From positions 124,001 to 188,000 of the forward strand of contig NZ_JAHQCX010000003.1 in NCBI RefSeq assembly GCF_019042245.1: a stretch of DNA of 64,000 nt. Direction: 5' to 3'. Position numbers and translations under genes: made by a program. The notes beneath the pieces were generated by a model that was not told the DNA's origin, did not search any database, and saw only the letters and a list, made by a program, of their open reading frames with translations. Source of the DNA: Diplocloster modestus (GTDB lineage: Bacteria > Bacillota > Clostridia > Lachnospirales > Lachnospiraceae). Positions 25,491-33,987 of the stretch are shown here, piece by piece (positions within the stretch are counted from its first letter, which is position 1; each line of letters opens with the position of its first letter).

Positions 25491-26159
25491 ATGGAACGGT
25501 TATTATTTGTGGATGACGATGCAGATTTACTGGATATGAATAAGATCTATTTTGAGAAACTCGGATATTTGGTGGATATCGCATTGGGTGCGGAAGACGC
25601 ACTCCATTTTCTGTCCGAACATCATTATAAATGTATTGTGCTGGACATTCGAATGGATGATGTGAATGGTCTGGACCTTTGCAGGCTTATTCGTCAAAAA
25701 TACCGGGTGCCGATTATTTTTCTGACCAGTCTGACGGAAGAGGAGATCATGATCGAAGGATTCGAATGCGGCGGTGATGATTATCTGCTGAAGCCCTATC
25801 GCATGAAGGAGCTGGAGATGAGAGTACGAGCCAGGATCCGGAATACCAATCCGCTGGCACCGGCACGGTCTTTGACCTGCGCCCTGCAGCTCAATCCGGA
25901 GGAAAAGCAGGCATACATAGGCGGCAAGTCATTAAATCTTACAGTAAATGAATATGAAATATTACAGTTCCTCGCTCAGCACAAGGGTACGCCATACCGC
26001 CAGGAGGCGATCTATCAGGCTTTGTGGGGAGAAGATTATTATAACACCCACAGTATCCAGATCCTGGTTATGCGGATACGCAGAAAAATCCAGGCACTTT
26101 CACCCGACAAAGAATATATCAAAACACAGTGGGGAAAGGGCTACATCTATACGGAGTAA
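25491..26159 (+). CDS. OmpR/PhoB-family response regulator
   Basis: 222 residues. The receiver domain has the acidic cluster VDDDADLL, phospho-acceptor Asp52 (IVLDIRMDD), the conserved Thr/Ser in FLTSLTEEE and Lys in YLLKPYRMKEL. The C-terminal winged helix (~130-222) includes LNLTVNEYEILQFLAQHKGTPYRQEAIYQALWG and IQILVMRIRRKIQ, the trans-activation C-domain pattern. It binds direct repeats near promoters when phosphorylated. The kinase gene starts three bases after its stop, so they form an operon. It is divergent from the surface-protein gene, a plausible target. Confidence 0.93.
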   Translation: MERLLFVDDDADLLDMNKIYFEKLGYLVDIALGAEDALHFLSEHHYKCIVLDIRMDDVNGLDLCRLIRQKYRVPIIFLTSLTEEEIMIEGFECGGDDYLLKPYRMKELEMRVRARIRNTNPLAPARSLTCALQLNPEEKQAYIGGKSLNLTVNEYEILQFLAQHKGTPYRQEAIYQALWGEDYYNTHSIQILVMRIRRKIQALSPDKEYIKTQWGKGYIYTE

Positions 26160-26162
26160 TCT

Positions 26163-28118
26163 ATGACAAAAGAAGCAAAACACAATATACGGATTTCCAT
26201 ACTGATCCTGGCCTTTTCCTTTTTATTGGCTGGGATCTTATTTTGGGTTACCTATCACTATGATAATAAATATACTTCCCAGAGCAAACAGCTCTATCCG
26301 TTAATCGATCAATGGGAATACTATCCCGATCACCTGTATGGACCGGATGATTTTGTGTCCGGCGACGTATCTGATCCGGGATTGATCTATATCGGACAAT
26401 TCGGGAATTTCTCACAGGACCGCAGCGGCGGCTCGCCTTTTGGAACTGCCACCTACCGCAAATGTCTGACACTGGCACACCAGCCCCAGGGATGGCTTCT
26501 CGAGCTTCCGGAGGTCTTTTCGGCCTGCAGGATATACATGAACGGGGAAAAGGTGCAGGAGATCGGCAATGTGGATCCGGATCACTATAAGTACGGGGTC
26601 CGCAATACATTGTTGAACCTGCCTGACGGGCACGTAGAACTGATTATACAGACCTCGAATTTCTCCCATTACTACAGCGGTGTCACCTATCCGCCTTTAC
26701 TCGGCAGCAGCGATGATATTTTGAAAAATCTGACGGTCCGTTTTATATTCTATGCGCTGTTATGCTTCTTTCCACTGGGCGGCGCGGCCGCCTCCATTGC
26801 CGTCTGGGCCCACCGGCAGAAGGAACCTCTTTATCTGACTTATGGCCTGCTTTGTCTTTTCTTTTCCATCCATACCCTTTATCCTTTTATCCACTGGAGC
26901 GGGATCCGTCTGGGTGAATTGGCCTATGTTATCGAGGATTCCTCTTATTTTGCTATGCTTTCCTGTATGGCTTTGCTGACTTATTGGCTTACCCGCAGGG
27001 TTTTGCCGCGGAAGCTGCATATCGTTTTCTATCTGTTTTCGGTTCTGTTGTGCATACTGCCCCCTGTTTCCATGTACATACTGTTTCCTCTGTTTCCCCA
27101 TACCATAGCATGGTATGGAACGGTTATCAGCCTGGCAAAGCTGATTATGTGTGTCTACCTGATGTCTGCCGCTCTTTATGGTGCACTGAAACGAAGTTTT
27201 TCCATCTGGCTTCTCTCCGGCAACGCGGTTTTCGGCTTTGGTATTCTATTGGATTATGTTACTGGCGGACAGTTTGAGCCGATCCGATTCGGCTGGCAGA
27301 ATGAGTATTGCGGTTTTATTATGGTTATGCTGTTTACCGGTCTGATCATCCGGTATAACCGTAAAATTATATCGGAAAATCAGCGTCTGACCGAGCATCT
27401 GCAGGAAGAAGTCTCGCTTAAGACCGCATCCTTAACCAGTATGCTGAACGAACGTAAAAAATTCCTGTCTGCCGTGGCCCACGATCTGAAGGGACCGGCT
27501 GCCGTTATTCAGACCTATATTGATTTTATCCGGGAAAGCGGAGTCGATATGGATGAGGAAATGGAGCGGTATCTGACGGTGATCGACAATAAGTCTGCCC
27601 AGCTGCGGGATAATATTCAGACGCTGCAGGTCTTTAACGCCCAGGACCGGATACAGGAAACGTCCGAGCGTTTAAGCTGCCTTGATTTTTTCAGATTAGT
27701 CTACATGGAAACACGCGCATACACGGATGCCAATGGGATTTATTATGATCTGTCCCTCCCAGACCAGGATGCCGTTCTCTATTGCCAGCAGAACCGGCTC
27801 TTCCGGGTATTTGAAAACATTATCCTGAATGCGGTGGAGCACACGCCTCTGGGCGGCAGAATCACCATCGGTATCAACTATTTACAGGAAACAGTAGAAG
27901 TATCGATCATGGATACCGGCGAAGGAATTTCACCCGATCATATGGACCATATCTTTGACTATCAGTTTAGCACTAAGAATCATCAGGGGGTACGGGGACT
28001 GGGGCTCTATTTTGTTAAAACCACAGTGGAGGAAATGGGCGGCTCCATAACGGCCGAATCGGATCCGGGTATTTTTACACGCTTTACGATTATCCTGCCG
28101 CTTAATTCACAGGGATAG
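26163..28118 (+). CDS. Membrane sensor histidine kinase with 7TM-DISM-type sensor
   Basis: 651 residues. A first membrane helix (~11-31) precedes an extracellular beta domain (~35-190) of the DISMED2 kind, with a carbohydrate-binding-like jelly-roll feel. Seven membrane helices span ~195-400. A coiled segment leads to the HisKA domain with His440 in AVAHDLKGPAAVIQTY. The HATPase domain has NIILNAVEHTP (N box), DTGEGI (G1) and GVRGLGLYFVK (G2). It phosphorylates the regulator encoded just upstream. 7TM-DISM sensors are thought to detect extracellular small molecules such as carbohydrates; the ligand here is unknown. Confidence 0.92.
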   Translation: MTKEAKHNIRISILILAFSFLLAGILFWVTYHYDNKYTSQSKQLYPLIDQWEYYPDHLYGPDDFVSGDVSDPGLIYIGQFGNFSQDRSGGSPFGTATYRKCLTLAHQPQGWLLELPEVFSACRIYMNGEKVQEIGNVDPDHYKYGVRNTLLNLPDGHVELIIQTSNFSHYYSGVTYPPLLGSSDDILKNLTVRFIFYALLCFFPLGGAAASIAVWAHRQKEPLYLTYGLLCLFFSIHTLYPFIHWSGIRLGELAYVIEDSSYFAMLSCMALLTYWLTRRVLPRKLHIVFYLFSVLLCILPPVSMYILFPLFPHTIAWYGTVISLAKLIMCVYLMSAALYGALKRSFSIWLLSGNAVFGFGILLDYVTGGQFEPIRFGWQNEYCGFIMVMLFTGLIIRYNRKIISENQRLTEHLQEEVSLKTASLTSMLNERKKFLSAVAHDLKGPAAVIQTYIDFIRESGVDMDEEMERYLTVIDNKSAQLRDNIQTLQVFNAQDRIQETSERLSCLDFFRLVYMETRAYTDANGIYYDLSLPDQDAVLYCQQNRLFRVFENIILNAVEHTPLGGRITIGINYLQETVEVSIMDTGEGISPDHMDHIFDYQFSTKNHQGVRGLGLYFVKTTVEEMGGSITAESDPGIFTRFTIILPLNSQG

Positions 28119-28137
28119 CATATACCTGGTATAGCGT

Positions 28138-28851
28138 TTATTTCTGACTGATCAGGTATCGATAGTAAATATCCCGGATCTGGCGTACCTGCCCTCTGCG
28201 GATCGGGATCGATACGCCATTGCGCAGCAGGAACTTTGTATTTACCTCTTTTACATGTTCCATGTTAATCAGGAAACTCTGCTGGCAGCGCAGAAACCGG
28301 GAATCCCTCAGTACCTGTTCCACATGATTCAGCTTATCGTAGATCTGATACACGGCACCGTCGAACTGATGAATCATCACAATACGGTTCTGGCTTTCCA
28401 GATATAAAATATCATGATACGGAATCCGGCAGCGTTCCTTTTTCGTCTTAATCTCGAAGCTCTTATCCGTCTGCGGGAATTCCCTTCGGATCAGCCTGTA
28501 CAGCAGTGCTTCCGCTTTTGGCTGCTCAAACGGCAGCAGCAGATAACCGGAAGCGAAGACTTCCTGGCTTTTCAACGCGAATTTCCTGCTGTCCGAAAAA
28601 AAGACTATACATTGGTCGTCATCCAGTGCCCGCAGCTTTTCGGCCGCCTGGACTTTTTCAGGCTTATCTGCATGAAAACCCAGAAAAATAATTTGATATT
28701 CCTCTTTTTCATACTGCTCCAGAAAATTATTTACTTCCTGATATTCCCTGATCGTAAAGTGCATACGATACTTACTCAATAAATCAGTCAGAAGGGCATA
28801 CAGTTCCCTTCTGCTGTTCTCCCACTCATCACAGATCGCAATTCTCAACAT
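28138..28851 (-). CDS. LytTR-type response regulator lacking the conserved phospho-acceptor Asp
   Basis: 237 residues from ATG 28851 (GAGAGGG upstream; an in-frame ATG at 28890 is less well placed). Residues 1-120 are receiver-like, opening with LRIAICDEWENSR. The strand that should end FLD, as in AgrA/LytR proteins, reads QIIFLGFHAD, placing Gly at position 58. The Thr/Ser and Lys positions are also poorly conserved (IVFFSDSRKF, YLLLPFEQPK). Residues ~135-237 are a LytTR DNA-binding domain (YHDILYLESQNRIVMIH, FLRCQQSFLINMEHV). It may act without phosphorylation. The gene is convergent with the kinase gene and ends 20 bases from it. Confidence 0.85.
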   Translation of the reverse strand: MLRIAICDEWENSRRELYALLTDLLSKYRMHFTIREYQEVNNFLEQYEKEEYQIIFLGFHADKPEKVQAAEKLRALDDDQCIVFFSDSRKFALKSQEVFASGYLLLPFEQPKAEALLYRLIRREFPQTDKSFEIKTKKERCRIPYHDILYLESQNRIVMIHQFDGAVYQIYDKLNHVEQVLRDSRFLRCQQSFLINMEHVKEVNTKFLLRNGVSIPIRRGQVRQIRDIYYRYLISQK

Positions 28852-28931
28852 GATGCTTATGTCACCCTCTCTATAACTCTGTCCCTTCAATTATAAAATA
28901 GATTCGGCGACTGTAGGGGGGCAACACAAAA

Positions 28932-28950
28932 TGTTGTTATTTGTTGTTAA
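28932..28950 (-). repeat. 19-base motif, inverted copy of 25277-25295
   Basis: Reverse complement reads TTAACAACAAATAACAACA. It lies about 80 bases upstream of the LytTR regulator's start, a fitting position for an autoregulatory site. Confidence 0.6.
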
Positions 28951-28960
28951 AGCGCAGAAA

Positions 28961-29033
28961 GGGACATGTCCAATCCGGTTTGGGACATGTACATTCTGAA
29001 TGTACATGTCCCAAACCGATTTGGACATGTCCC
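28961..29033. repeat. 73-base near-perfect palindrome built on GGGACATG
   Basis: 36-base arms around a single central base (28997), two mismatches only. It contains GGACATGTCC-type cores in both arms. About 30 bases of the right arm (29004-29033) differ by one base from part of the repeat at 50134-50213. It starts 8 bases after the stop of the MerR/RacA-like gene and may act as its terminator. Confidence 0.9.
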
Positions 29034-29040
29034 CATTTAC

Positions 29041-29793
29041 CTAAATCAGTTCGCTGCGCAGTGCTCTTTTTTTGCGCTTGGCCATTTTCATGCGGTGTCT
29101 TCTCTGCTTTTTCTCCTCAGATTTGGCAGCGGCCACTTCCCGCCGGGATCTCTGCACATTCCGGATAGACTCGTCCAGTTTTTTGAACCGCTCCTCTTCC
29201 CGGTCTTCCTTCATACGCAGCAGATAATCCATCTCTTTGATCACGTTATCGCTGACCTGGGTGCTGACTTCTTTCCCCAATTCCTTGTTGTTTTCTCTCA
29301 GGACGTCGGTGATCATGCTGCCCAGAATCATACGGAACTGGTTCATCTTCTGACCCTTGTCCATATTTTTTACAGCGGAGGACTGCTCTACCACCACGAT
29401 CTCCTTTTCCACCGGTTCCGGTTCTTTTTTTACTTCCGTTTTTGGTGTGGAGGCGGCCACTTCTTTCATCGCCGTTTCTTTCAGCGTCTGCTCCATCACC
29501 TGGCGGTTTAGTTCCTCTTTCAGGATGATCAAGCTGTCCATATTTTTTCCACCGTTGGAGATTAATTCGGGTATCAGCATTTTAATCGCCTTCAGCTGGA
29601 ACCCCTGATTTTTCAGTTCCTTTATATTCTTAAACAATTGAATGTCTTTATCCGTATAGTATCGATGACCCATTTCATTTCTGGCGATGGCGATTTCCAG
29701 CTCTTCTTCCCAGTACCGAAGAACATGAGCTTCTACCGACACCTTCTTGGCCGCGTCAGAAATCATGTAGCGTGTACCTCGTTCATTACTCAT
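29041..29793 (-). CDS. MerR-type DNA-binding protein with long coiled-coil tail (RacA-like)
   Basis: 250 residues. The N-terminal ~70 form a MerR winged helix: MISDAAKKVSVEAHVLRYWEEEL, GHRYYTDKDIQLFKNIKELKNQG. A variable Glu/Pro/Val-rich linker follows, then ~100 residues of charged coiled coil (DREEERFKKLDESIRNVQRSRREV) and a very basic tail (KKQRRHRMKMAKRKKRAL). This resembles the RacA/DUF3967 layout, in which the protein bridges DNA to another structure, more than a small-molecule-sensing MerR regulator. In a sporulating organism a role in chromosome organisation is possible, but this is inference. It is a single gene with FadR- or TCS-independent surroundings. Confidence 0.75.
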   Translation of the reverse strand: MSNERGTRYMISDAAKKVSVEAHVLRYWEEELEIAIARNEMGHRYYTDKDIQLFKNIKELKNQGFQLKAIKMLIPELISNGGKNMDSLIILKEELNRQVMEQTLKETAMKEVAASTPKTEVKKEPEPVEKEIVVVEQSSAVKNMDKGQKMNQFRMILGSMITDVLRENNKELGKEVSTQVSDNVIKEMDYLLRMKEDREEERFKKLDESIRNVQRSRREVAAAKSEEKKQRRHRMKMAKRKKRALRSELI

Positions 29794-30382
29794 ACTTGTC
29801 CCTCCAGGATTGTAAAAATTTTACAATTTTTTCTCTTTCCAATTATAACATACCCGCTATTTGGCGCAATAAAATTCGCTCGACATAATTTTCCCGGCAA
29901 GTGCGCTGAATTCGTCGTTTTTTCACAGGTGCCGCGTCTCCCCGGGGAAGGTCTTAAACCGTAAGGATCGGAACCCGCACGATCCCATTCCAACCGGAAA
30001 TCCATACGTTATGCTTTTCCATGACGTCGTCTGAATGCCCGCATACCGGCAGTCCCGCCGCCGCGCCGGCGGTTATCTGCATCTTTCAGAAACCGTCCGC
30101 TGCCTTATCCCCCGGCAGCCTGAGTTTCCGGAAAAAATTTCTTATATTCAAAAGTCGAGGCGTCTGTATTTTACTTCGAAGAAAGTAAAATCGCCCCGAT
30201 TGATGCGGTATTTCATGTTATAAGAAATAGCATCTGATTGTAAAATGTTACGTTTATCCCCGCATATAGCAACGCTTACCTGCCCGCTCCGTCCGTATAT
30301 CCCCATCAGCAGGTAAAACGGCAAAAACGTGAAGTCTAATTGCGATTGGTATTTTGAGTAAATTGCATAACTAATTATACCC
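29794..30382. other. Gene-poor stretch between the MerR/RacA-like gene and sipL
   Basis: No convincing gene is seen in ~590 bases. A GC-rich inverted repeat occurs near 30056-30073 and a palindrome TTTTACTTCGAAGAAAGTAAAA-like structure near 30169-30190. A leftward frame at 30148-30402 has fairly protein-like composition but no ribosome-binding site or recognisable family, so I do not call it. Confidence 0.5.
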
Positions 30383-30412
30383 AAAAACCGCTGAAGTCTC
30401 ACGACCTCAGCG
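30383..30412 (-). terminator. Terminator of sipL
   Basis: CGCTGA (30389-30394) pairs with TCAGCG (30407-30412); the A-run at 30383-30387 becomes a U-run on the minus transcript, about 50 bases after the sipL stop. Confidence 0.75.
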
Positions 30413-30463
30413 ATTTTCCTTTTTTCTTCCCCGTAAAATTTCTACTTTGGCTGCCGCAGGCTG

Positions 30464-32038
30464 CTAAGCTGTGAGCATGGATTCCACCATCTTCACAATC
30501 AGCAGTTTATCTCCCGGTTTTATCTCATCGCTGGTAAGCTCATTGGCTGCCATGATCTTTTCCACTGTGGTATAGTATTGCTTCGCGATACTCCAGAGGC
30601 TGTCACCGGGCTGCACACAGTAGCCCACGATTCCCGGCAGACCCTGCAGCTTATTTATATCCAGCGGTTCCACTTCCACATCCACGATATTGTTTCTCTT
30701 CAGTTTGCGCAGTACCAGCGTGTTCAGGTTAATCGTCAGTTTGACTTCGATCTCCTCACTGTCGATCATGGTCGTGGACAGCTGTTCAATATCTGTCCGC
30801 AGGTTATATTCGCAGTTGGCGTCAATTCCAGGCGCCTCTATGGTGTGATGGAACGGCACCATCCCCTTCATGGAATTAAACGGCATGGTATCGTCTGAGG
30901 TCACATACAATAACTGCACCTCCACGGCCCCTTCGATCTCGATTCCATTTTCCACCACCTGGATGTCGTCGATCTTGACATCTCCCTCGCTGTGGCAGAC
31001 CTGCAGGATTCTCGAATCATTGCTCCCGATGCGGATACGCTCCGAGGCCCGGCATTTTGAAAAATTCTTAATCAAGAGCGTGTCAAAGACAGCTGGCTGA
31101 ACCACAGGTTTTAACTCCTTGCTGGGCATGTAGACATCATCCAGAAGGCCCACCTGCTCTTCCTCGTAGAGCTTCATATCCAGTTCCAGCACCACGTCCA
31201 CATTTAACAGCCGTTCTTCTCCGTCGTAATCCGGTTTCGGCTCCAGTTCTATATGGGGTACCGCCACTTCGATATCACCGATCATCTCGGCATTGCAGCC
31301 ATAACACTCCAGTTCCCCGTGAAACGGGACACTGGTTTCCAGCCACTGTATCTGGTTTTCCTCATCCTCTCCCGTATAGAGCACAAACAGCAGCAATTCT
31401 CCTTTTATACTGACCATATTCTCTGCCAGCCGCAGATCCAGTCCTCTTACCTGCACGCTGTTCCAGAGCATTTCATAGATATTCGGCTTATTGGAAGGAA
31501 GCACTACTTCGTCTTTGATACGATAGGTATCTTTTTTGCTGACCGCCAGCTGGAGAACATCCATTCCCACATTCCGGAAAGCAACCGTCTCGTCATCGTG
31601 TACCTCAACCGCGGTTTCCTCATCATAGAGCTCTTCCAGCGCCATCATAAATGTCACCAGCGTTTTGACGCTTAATTTTCTGGAATTAATCAGGTTGGTG
31701 CTTAAATCCTCCAGATCCCATTTCAGACGGATATTATCGCCATCCGCCGCCCCTTCCAGGTTCATAACTTCCTCAAAGGGCAGTTTGCCATCCAGGCTAT
31801 GTACCAGCTTATCCTCGGTATCACTCATATAGAGAATCCTAAACGTGAGATTCCCCTTGATACCGACATGATCGGCAGTAGGCTTGACTTCGTCAATGTT
31901 AACCTCGCCTTTTTGCTGTATAATTTTCCCAATATCGGGTTTACTGTCCGGTACATTATAATCGTCATCCAGGGTCAGCTGACTGACGGCTTTATTTTTG
32001 AGTTTATTCATATGAATATTTTTCTTTATCAACTCCAT
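30464..32038 (-). CDS. sipL: Spore-coat morphogenetic protein SipL (SPOCS and LysM domains)
   Basis: 524 residues. Three beta-rich SPOCS (DUF3794) units are visible, each with the G-x-x-x-F-x-x-LY pattern: IKGNLTFRILYMSD, IKGELLLFVLYTGE and IEGAVEVQLLYVTS. The C-terminus is one LysM domain (GYCVQPGDSLWSIAKQYYTTVEKIMAANELTSDEIKPGDKLLIV, abbreviated here to its start and end). SipL of Clostridioides difficile, the functional counterpart of SpoVID, recruits coat proteins to the forespore through its LysM domain. The protein is cytoplasmic in the mother cell. This gene shows that the host is a spore former. It is transcribed alone, with a short gap to the lipoprotein gene upstream. Confidence 0.9.
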   Translation of the reverse strand: MELIKKNIHMNKLKNKAVSQLTLDDDYNVPDSKPDIGKIIQQKGEVNIDEVKPTADHVGIKGNLTFRILYMSDTEDKLVHSLDGKLPFEEVMNLEGAADGDNIRLKWDLEDLSTNLINSRKLSVKTLVTFMMALEELYDEETAVEVHDDETVAFRNVGMDVLQLAVSKKDTYRIKDEVVLPSNKPNIYEMLWNSVQVRGLDLRLAENMVSIKGELLLFVLYTGEDEENQIQWLETSVPFHGELECYGCNAEMIGDIEVAVPHIELEPKPDYDGEERLLNVDVVLELDMKLYEEEQVGLLDDVYMPSKELKPVVQPAVFDTLLIKNFSKCRASERIRIGSNDSRILQVCHSEGDVKIDDIQVVENGIEIEGAVEVQLLYVTSDDTMPFNSMKGMVPFHHTIEAPGIDANCEYNLRTDIEQLSTTMIDSEEIEVKLTINLNTLVLRKLKRNNIVDVEVEPLDINKLQGLPGIVGYCVQPGDSLWSIAKQYYTTVEKIMAANELTSDEIKPGDKLLIVKMVESMLTA

Positions 32039-32099
32039 AGCTATACCTCCGCACGAGTATCCTTCTTTTTATTGTATTCCCGTCCACATCTATTTATGC

Positions 32100-32576
32100 T
32101 TACTGAAACACCACCGATTTGTCTAAATATTCCGTCTTGATCACGATATAAGGATAACTGGCCGCTTCCGTGATTTTCTCATCCTTGGACGGGCCGATCA
32201 GATTCGTATCAATATAAATGGCATTGCTGGTCAGAAACAGTTCATTTACCGCGATACTGTACCCTCCTGTATTCTGTTCCCCATAGCCCGCCACAATATA
32301 CAAATAGCCGCCGTCCTCGTAGGTCAGCTTAAAATTAGCCGCTTTTTTTTCTTCGATGATTGTCAGAAGCTCTTCCGGAACCTCCGCGTTTTCCACAACA
32401 GTGAACTCCAGATCCTTAAGCTTGACCGGATCTGTATTTTCCACACTGCATCCGGTCAGAAGGCCGGCAACGGCCAGCAATATGCATACATGAACGGTCA
32501 GCGAATGCTGCGAGCCCGCCCGCAGGGCATGCATTACAGGGTACCAAAAATGGTATACTTTATATTGTTTTTTCAT
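32100..32576 (-). CDS. PrcB-like domain lipoprotein
   Basis: 158 residues. A long basic N-terminus precedes a hydrophobic segment ending in the lipobox LTGC at about residue 43, so the mature lipoprotein is small. The remainder is a single compact domain, FTVVENAEVPEELLTIIEEKK, GGYLYIVAGYGEQNTGGYSIAV, ending YPYIVIKTEYLD. This matches the PrcB C-terminal domain that interacts with proteases such as dentilisin PrtP in Treponema. Many Clostridia carry it near sporulation or envelope genes; function there is unknown. AAGGTGATAGGAA precedes the ATG. Confidence 0.75.
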   Translation of the reverse strand: MKKQYKVYHFWYPVMHALRAGSQHSLTVHVCILLAVAGLLTGCSVENTDPVKLKDLEFTVVENAEVPEELLTIIEEKKAANFKLTYEDGGYLYIVAGYGEQNTGGYSIAVNELFLTSNAIYIDTNLIGPSKDEKITEAASYPYIVIKTEYLDKSVVFQ

Positions 32577-32708
32577 AGCAACATTCCTATCACCTTTTTA
32601 ACCATTTTATTAAGCGACTGGAAAATTTATACACCATTTGCTTGTAATTTCCTAAGGGGTTTTCTATAATAAGACTGTATGCACATTAGAAAAGAAGAGG
32701 TATGAGAT

Positions 32709-33443
32709 ATGTTCCGATTTATCTTGATCGTAATCACCGTGGTAGGCTTTCTGATCCTGTCGATTCCCATCATGATCGTAGAATGGATTCTGGGAAAATT
32801 CAACCCGCGCGCCAGAGATATCAGCTCTCTGCGCATCGTGCAGGGGGTATTCCGTTTCATCCTGCTGTTAACCGGGCTTAAGCTGACCGTCATCGGGGAG
32901 GAAAATGTTCCGAAAGACCAGCCGGTTCTCTATGTCCCCAATCACAACAGTTTCTTCGATATCCTGATCACCTACTCCAGGTGTCCGCGGCTGACCGGAT
33001 ATGTGGCCAAGAAATCGATGGAGAAGATTCCGCTTCTGTCCAACTGGATGAAGCTTCTCTATTGCCTGTTCCTGGATCGTGACGATATCAAGGCCGGTTT
33101 AAAAACCATATTAAAAGGCATCGATCAGATCAAATCCGGGATTTCCATGTGTATTTTCCCGGAAGGTACCCGGAACAAGTCCGGCGAAAAGCTGCTTCCC
33201 TTCAAAGAAGGCAGTATGAAGATGGCGGAAAAGACTGGCTGTCCCATCATCCCGGTCACTTTGAATAACACCGCCAACATCTTTGAAAACCAGTTTCCGA
33301 AGATCCGCCCTGTCCACGTGATTCTGGAATACGGCGCCCCCATAGACATTAAGGCCTTATCCAAAGAAGACCGAAAGCATGCAGGAGCTTATACCAGAGA
33401 TATCATTCTGGCAACCTTTGAAAAGAATGAACAACTGATATAA
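32709..33443 (+). CDS. plsC: 1-acyl-sn-glycerol-3-phosphate acyltransferase
   Basis: 244 residues. It transfers an acyl chain to lysophosphatidic acid, making phosphatidic acid for membrane lipids. An N-terminal hydrophobic hairpin (FRFILIVITVVGFLILSIPIM) anchors it. The four acyltransferase motifs are in order: His79-x4-Asp84 in NHNSFFD, GYVAKKSMEKIPLL, FPEGTRNKSGE (Glu152/Gly153) and a late VPVT-like IIPVTLNN. Length is standard. AAGAAGAGGT lies before the ATG. It stands alone and ends at a clear terminator. LPLAT-family relatives exist, but the motif set is fully canonical. Confidence 0.92.
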   Translation: MFRFILIVITVVGFLILSIPIMIVEWILGKFNPRARDISSLRIVQGVFRFILLLTGLKLTVIGEENVPKDQPVLYVPNHNSFFDILITYSRCPRLTGYVAKKSMEKIPLLSNWMKLLYCLFLDRDDIKAGLKTILKGIDQIKSGISMCIFPEGTRNKSGEKLLPFKEGSMKMAEKTGCPIIPVTLNNTANIFENQFPKIRPVHVILEYGAPIDIKALSKEDRKHAGAYTRDIILATFEKNEQLI

Positions 33444-33481
33444 ATTCAGGGGGCCAAGAGGCCAATCTGGCGCTGACAAAA

Positions 33482-33518
33482 AACAGGGCATCTGCAAAAG
33501 CAGTGCCCTGTTACGTTT
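33482..33518 (+). terminator. Terminator of plsC
   Basis: AACAGGGCAtCTGC (33482-33495) pairs with GCAGtGCCCTGTT (33500-33512), loop AAAA, then TACGTTTTTT. Confidence 0.85.
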
Positions 33519-33542
33519 TTTATCTATATTTTTAATTTAAAT

Positions 33543-33804
33543 CCGTGCATCCCGCTTTGAATTCCCATCATAGACGTTACCTTTACAGTTAACTCGGCCC
33601 AGGCGCCCTCACGGCACACAGGAGTTTCTACTTAGTGCTGCTTCATTCCTGACCTGACACGGTTCATAGATTCCTGTTGCGTAAGACCCAGACGTCAACG
33701 CCACTTATAAAGGGCTGCTCTACAAGAAGGAACCCTGGGCGGGATATCACCCCTGCTGTAGCGGATTGCAGGTACAGGGCACCGCTAACTCCCCGGCTGC
33801 ACGG
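33543..33804 (-). ncRNA. ffs: Large signal recognition particle RNA (6S-like/scRNA)
   Basis: Read on the minus strand, it has the Alu-domain start (GTTAGCGGTGCCCTGTACC, CAATCCGCTACAGCAGGG), the long helix, and the invariant Ffh-binding loop region GTGTCAGGTCAGGAATGAAG followed by CAGCA. Ends CCGTGCA (from 33804) and TGCACGG (to 33543) pair. This is the ~265-base Bacillus/Clostridium form with Alu domain. Ends are estimated from that closing helix. Note that the loop has GGTCAGGA where GGTCCGGA is commonest. Confidence 0.9.
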
Positions 33805-33851
33805 AAACTTTATAACATTATTCATCCATTCTCAATCAGAATGCGAATTTT

Positions 33852-33880
33852 AGTATACCTTGTTTTGCCCGGTTTGTCAA
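33852..33880 (-). promoter_or_regulatory. Promoter of the SRP RNA
   Basis: TTGACA (33880-33875), 17 bases, TATACT (33857-33852) on the minus strand. Transcription would begin ~40 bases before the closing helix of the mature RNA, implying 5' processing. Confidence 0.75.
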
Positions 33881-33987
33881 TCATCGCGTTTGTCATTATT
33901 GACTTAGTCAGGGAACACCGCTATTATTAAATTGTAACCGATCGTACAGCATCAGCTATTTATTTTGTCCATGGGGAGGCATGCGGT

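Noticed and set aside
30148-30402. 84-codon leftward frame between the MerR-like gene and sipL
   Set aside because: Moderately protein-like but with no ribosome-binding site, family or conservation evidence, and it contains a palindrome.
33444-33987. Riboswitch or tRNA cluster in the gap after plsC
   Set aside because: The conserved sequence is explained by the SRP RNA on the minus strand.
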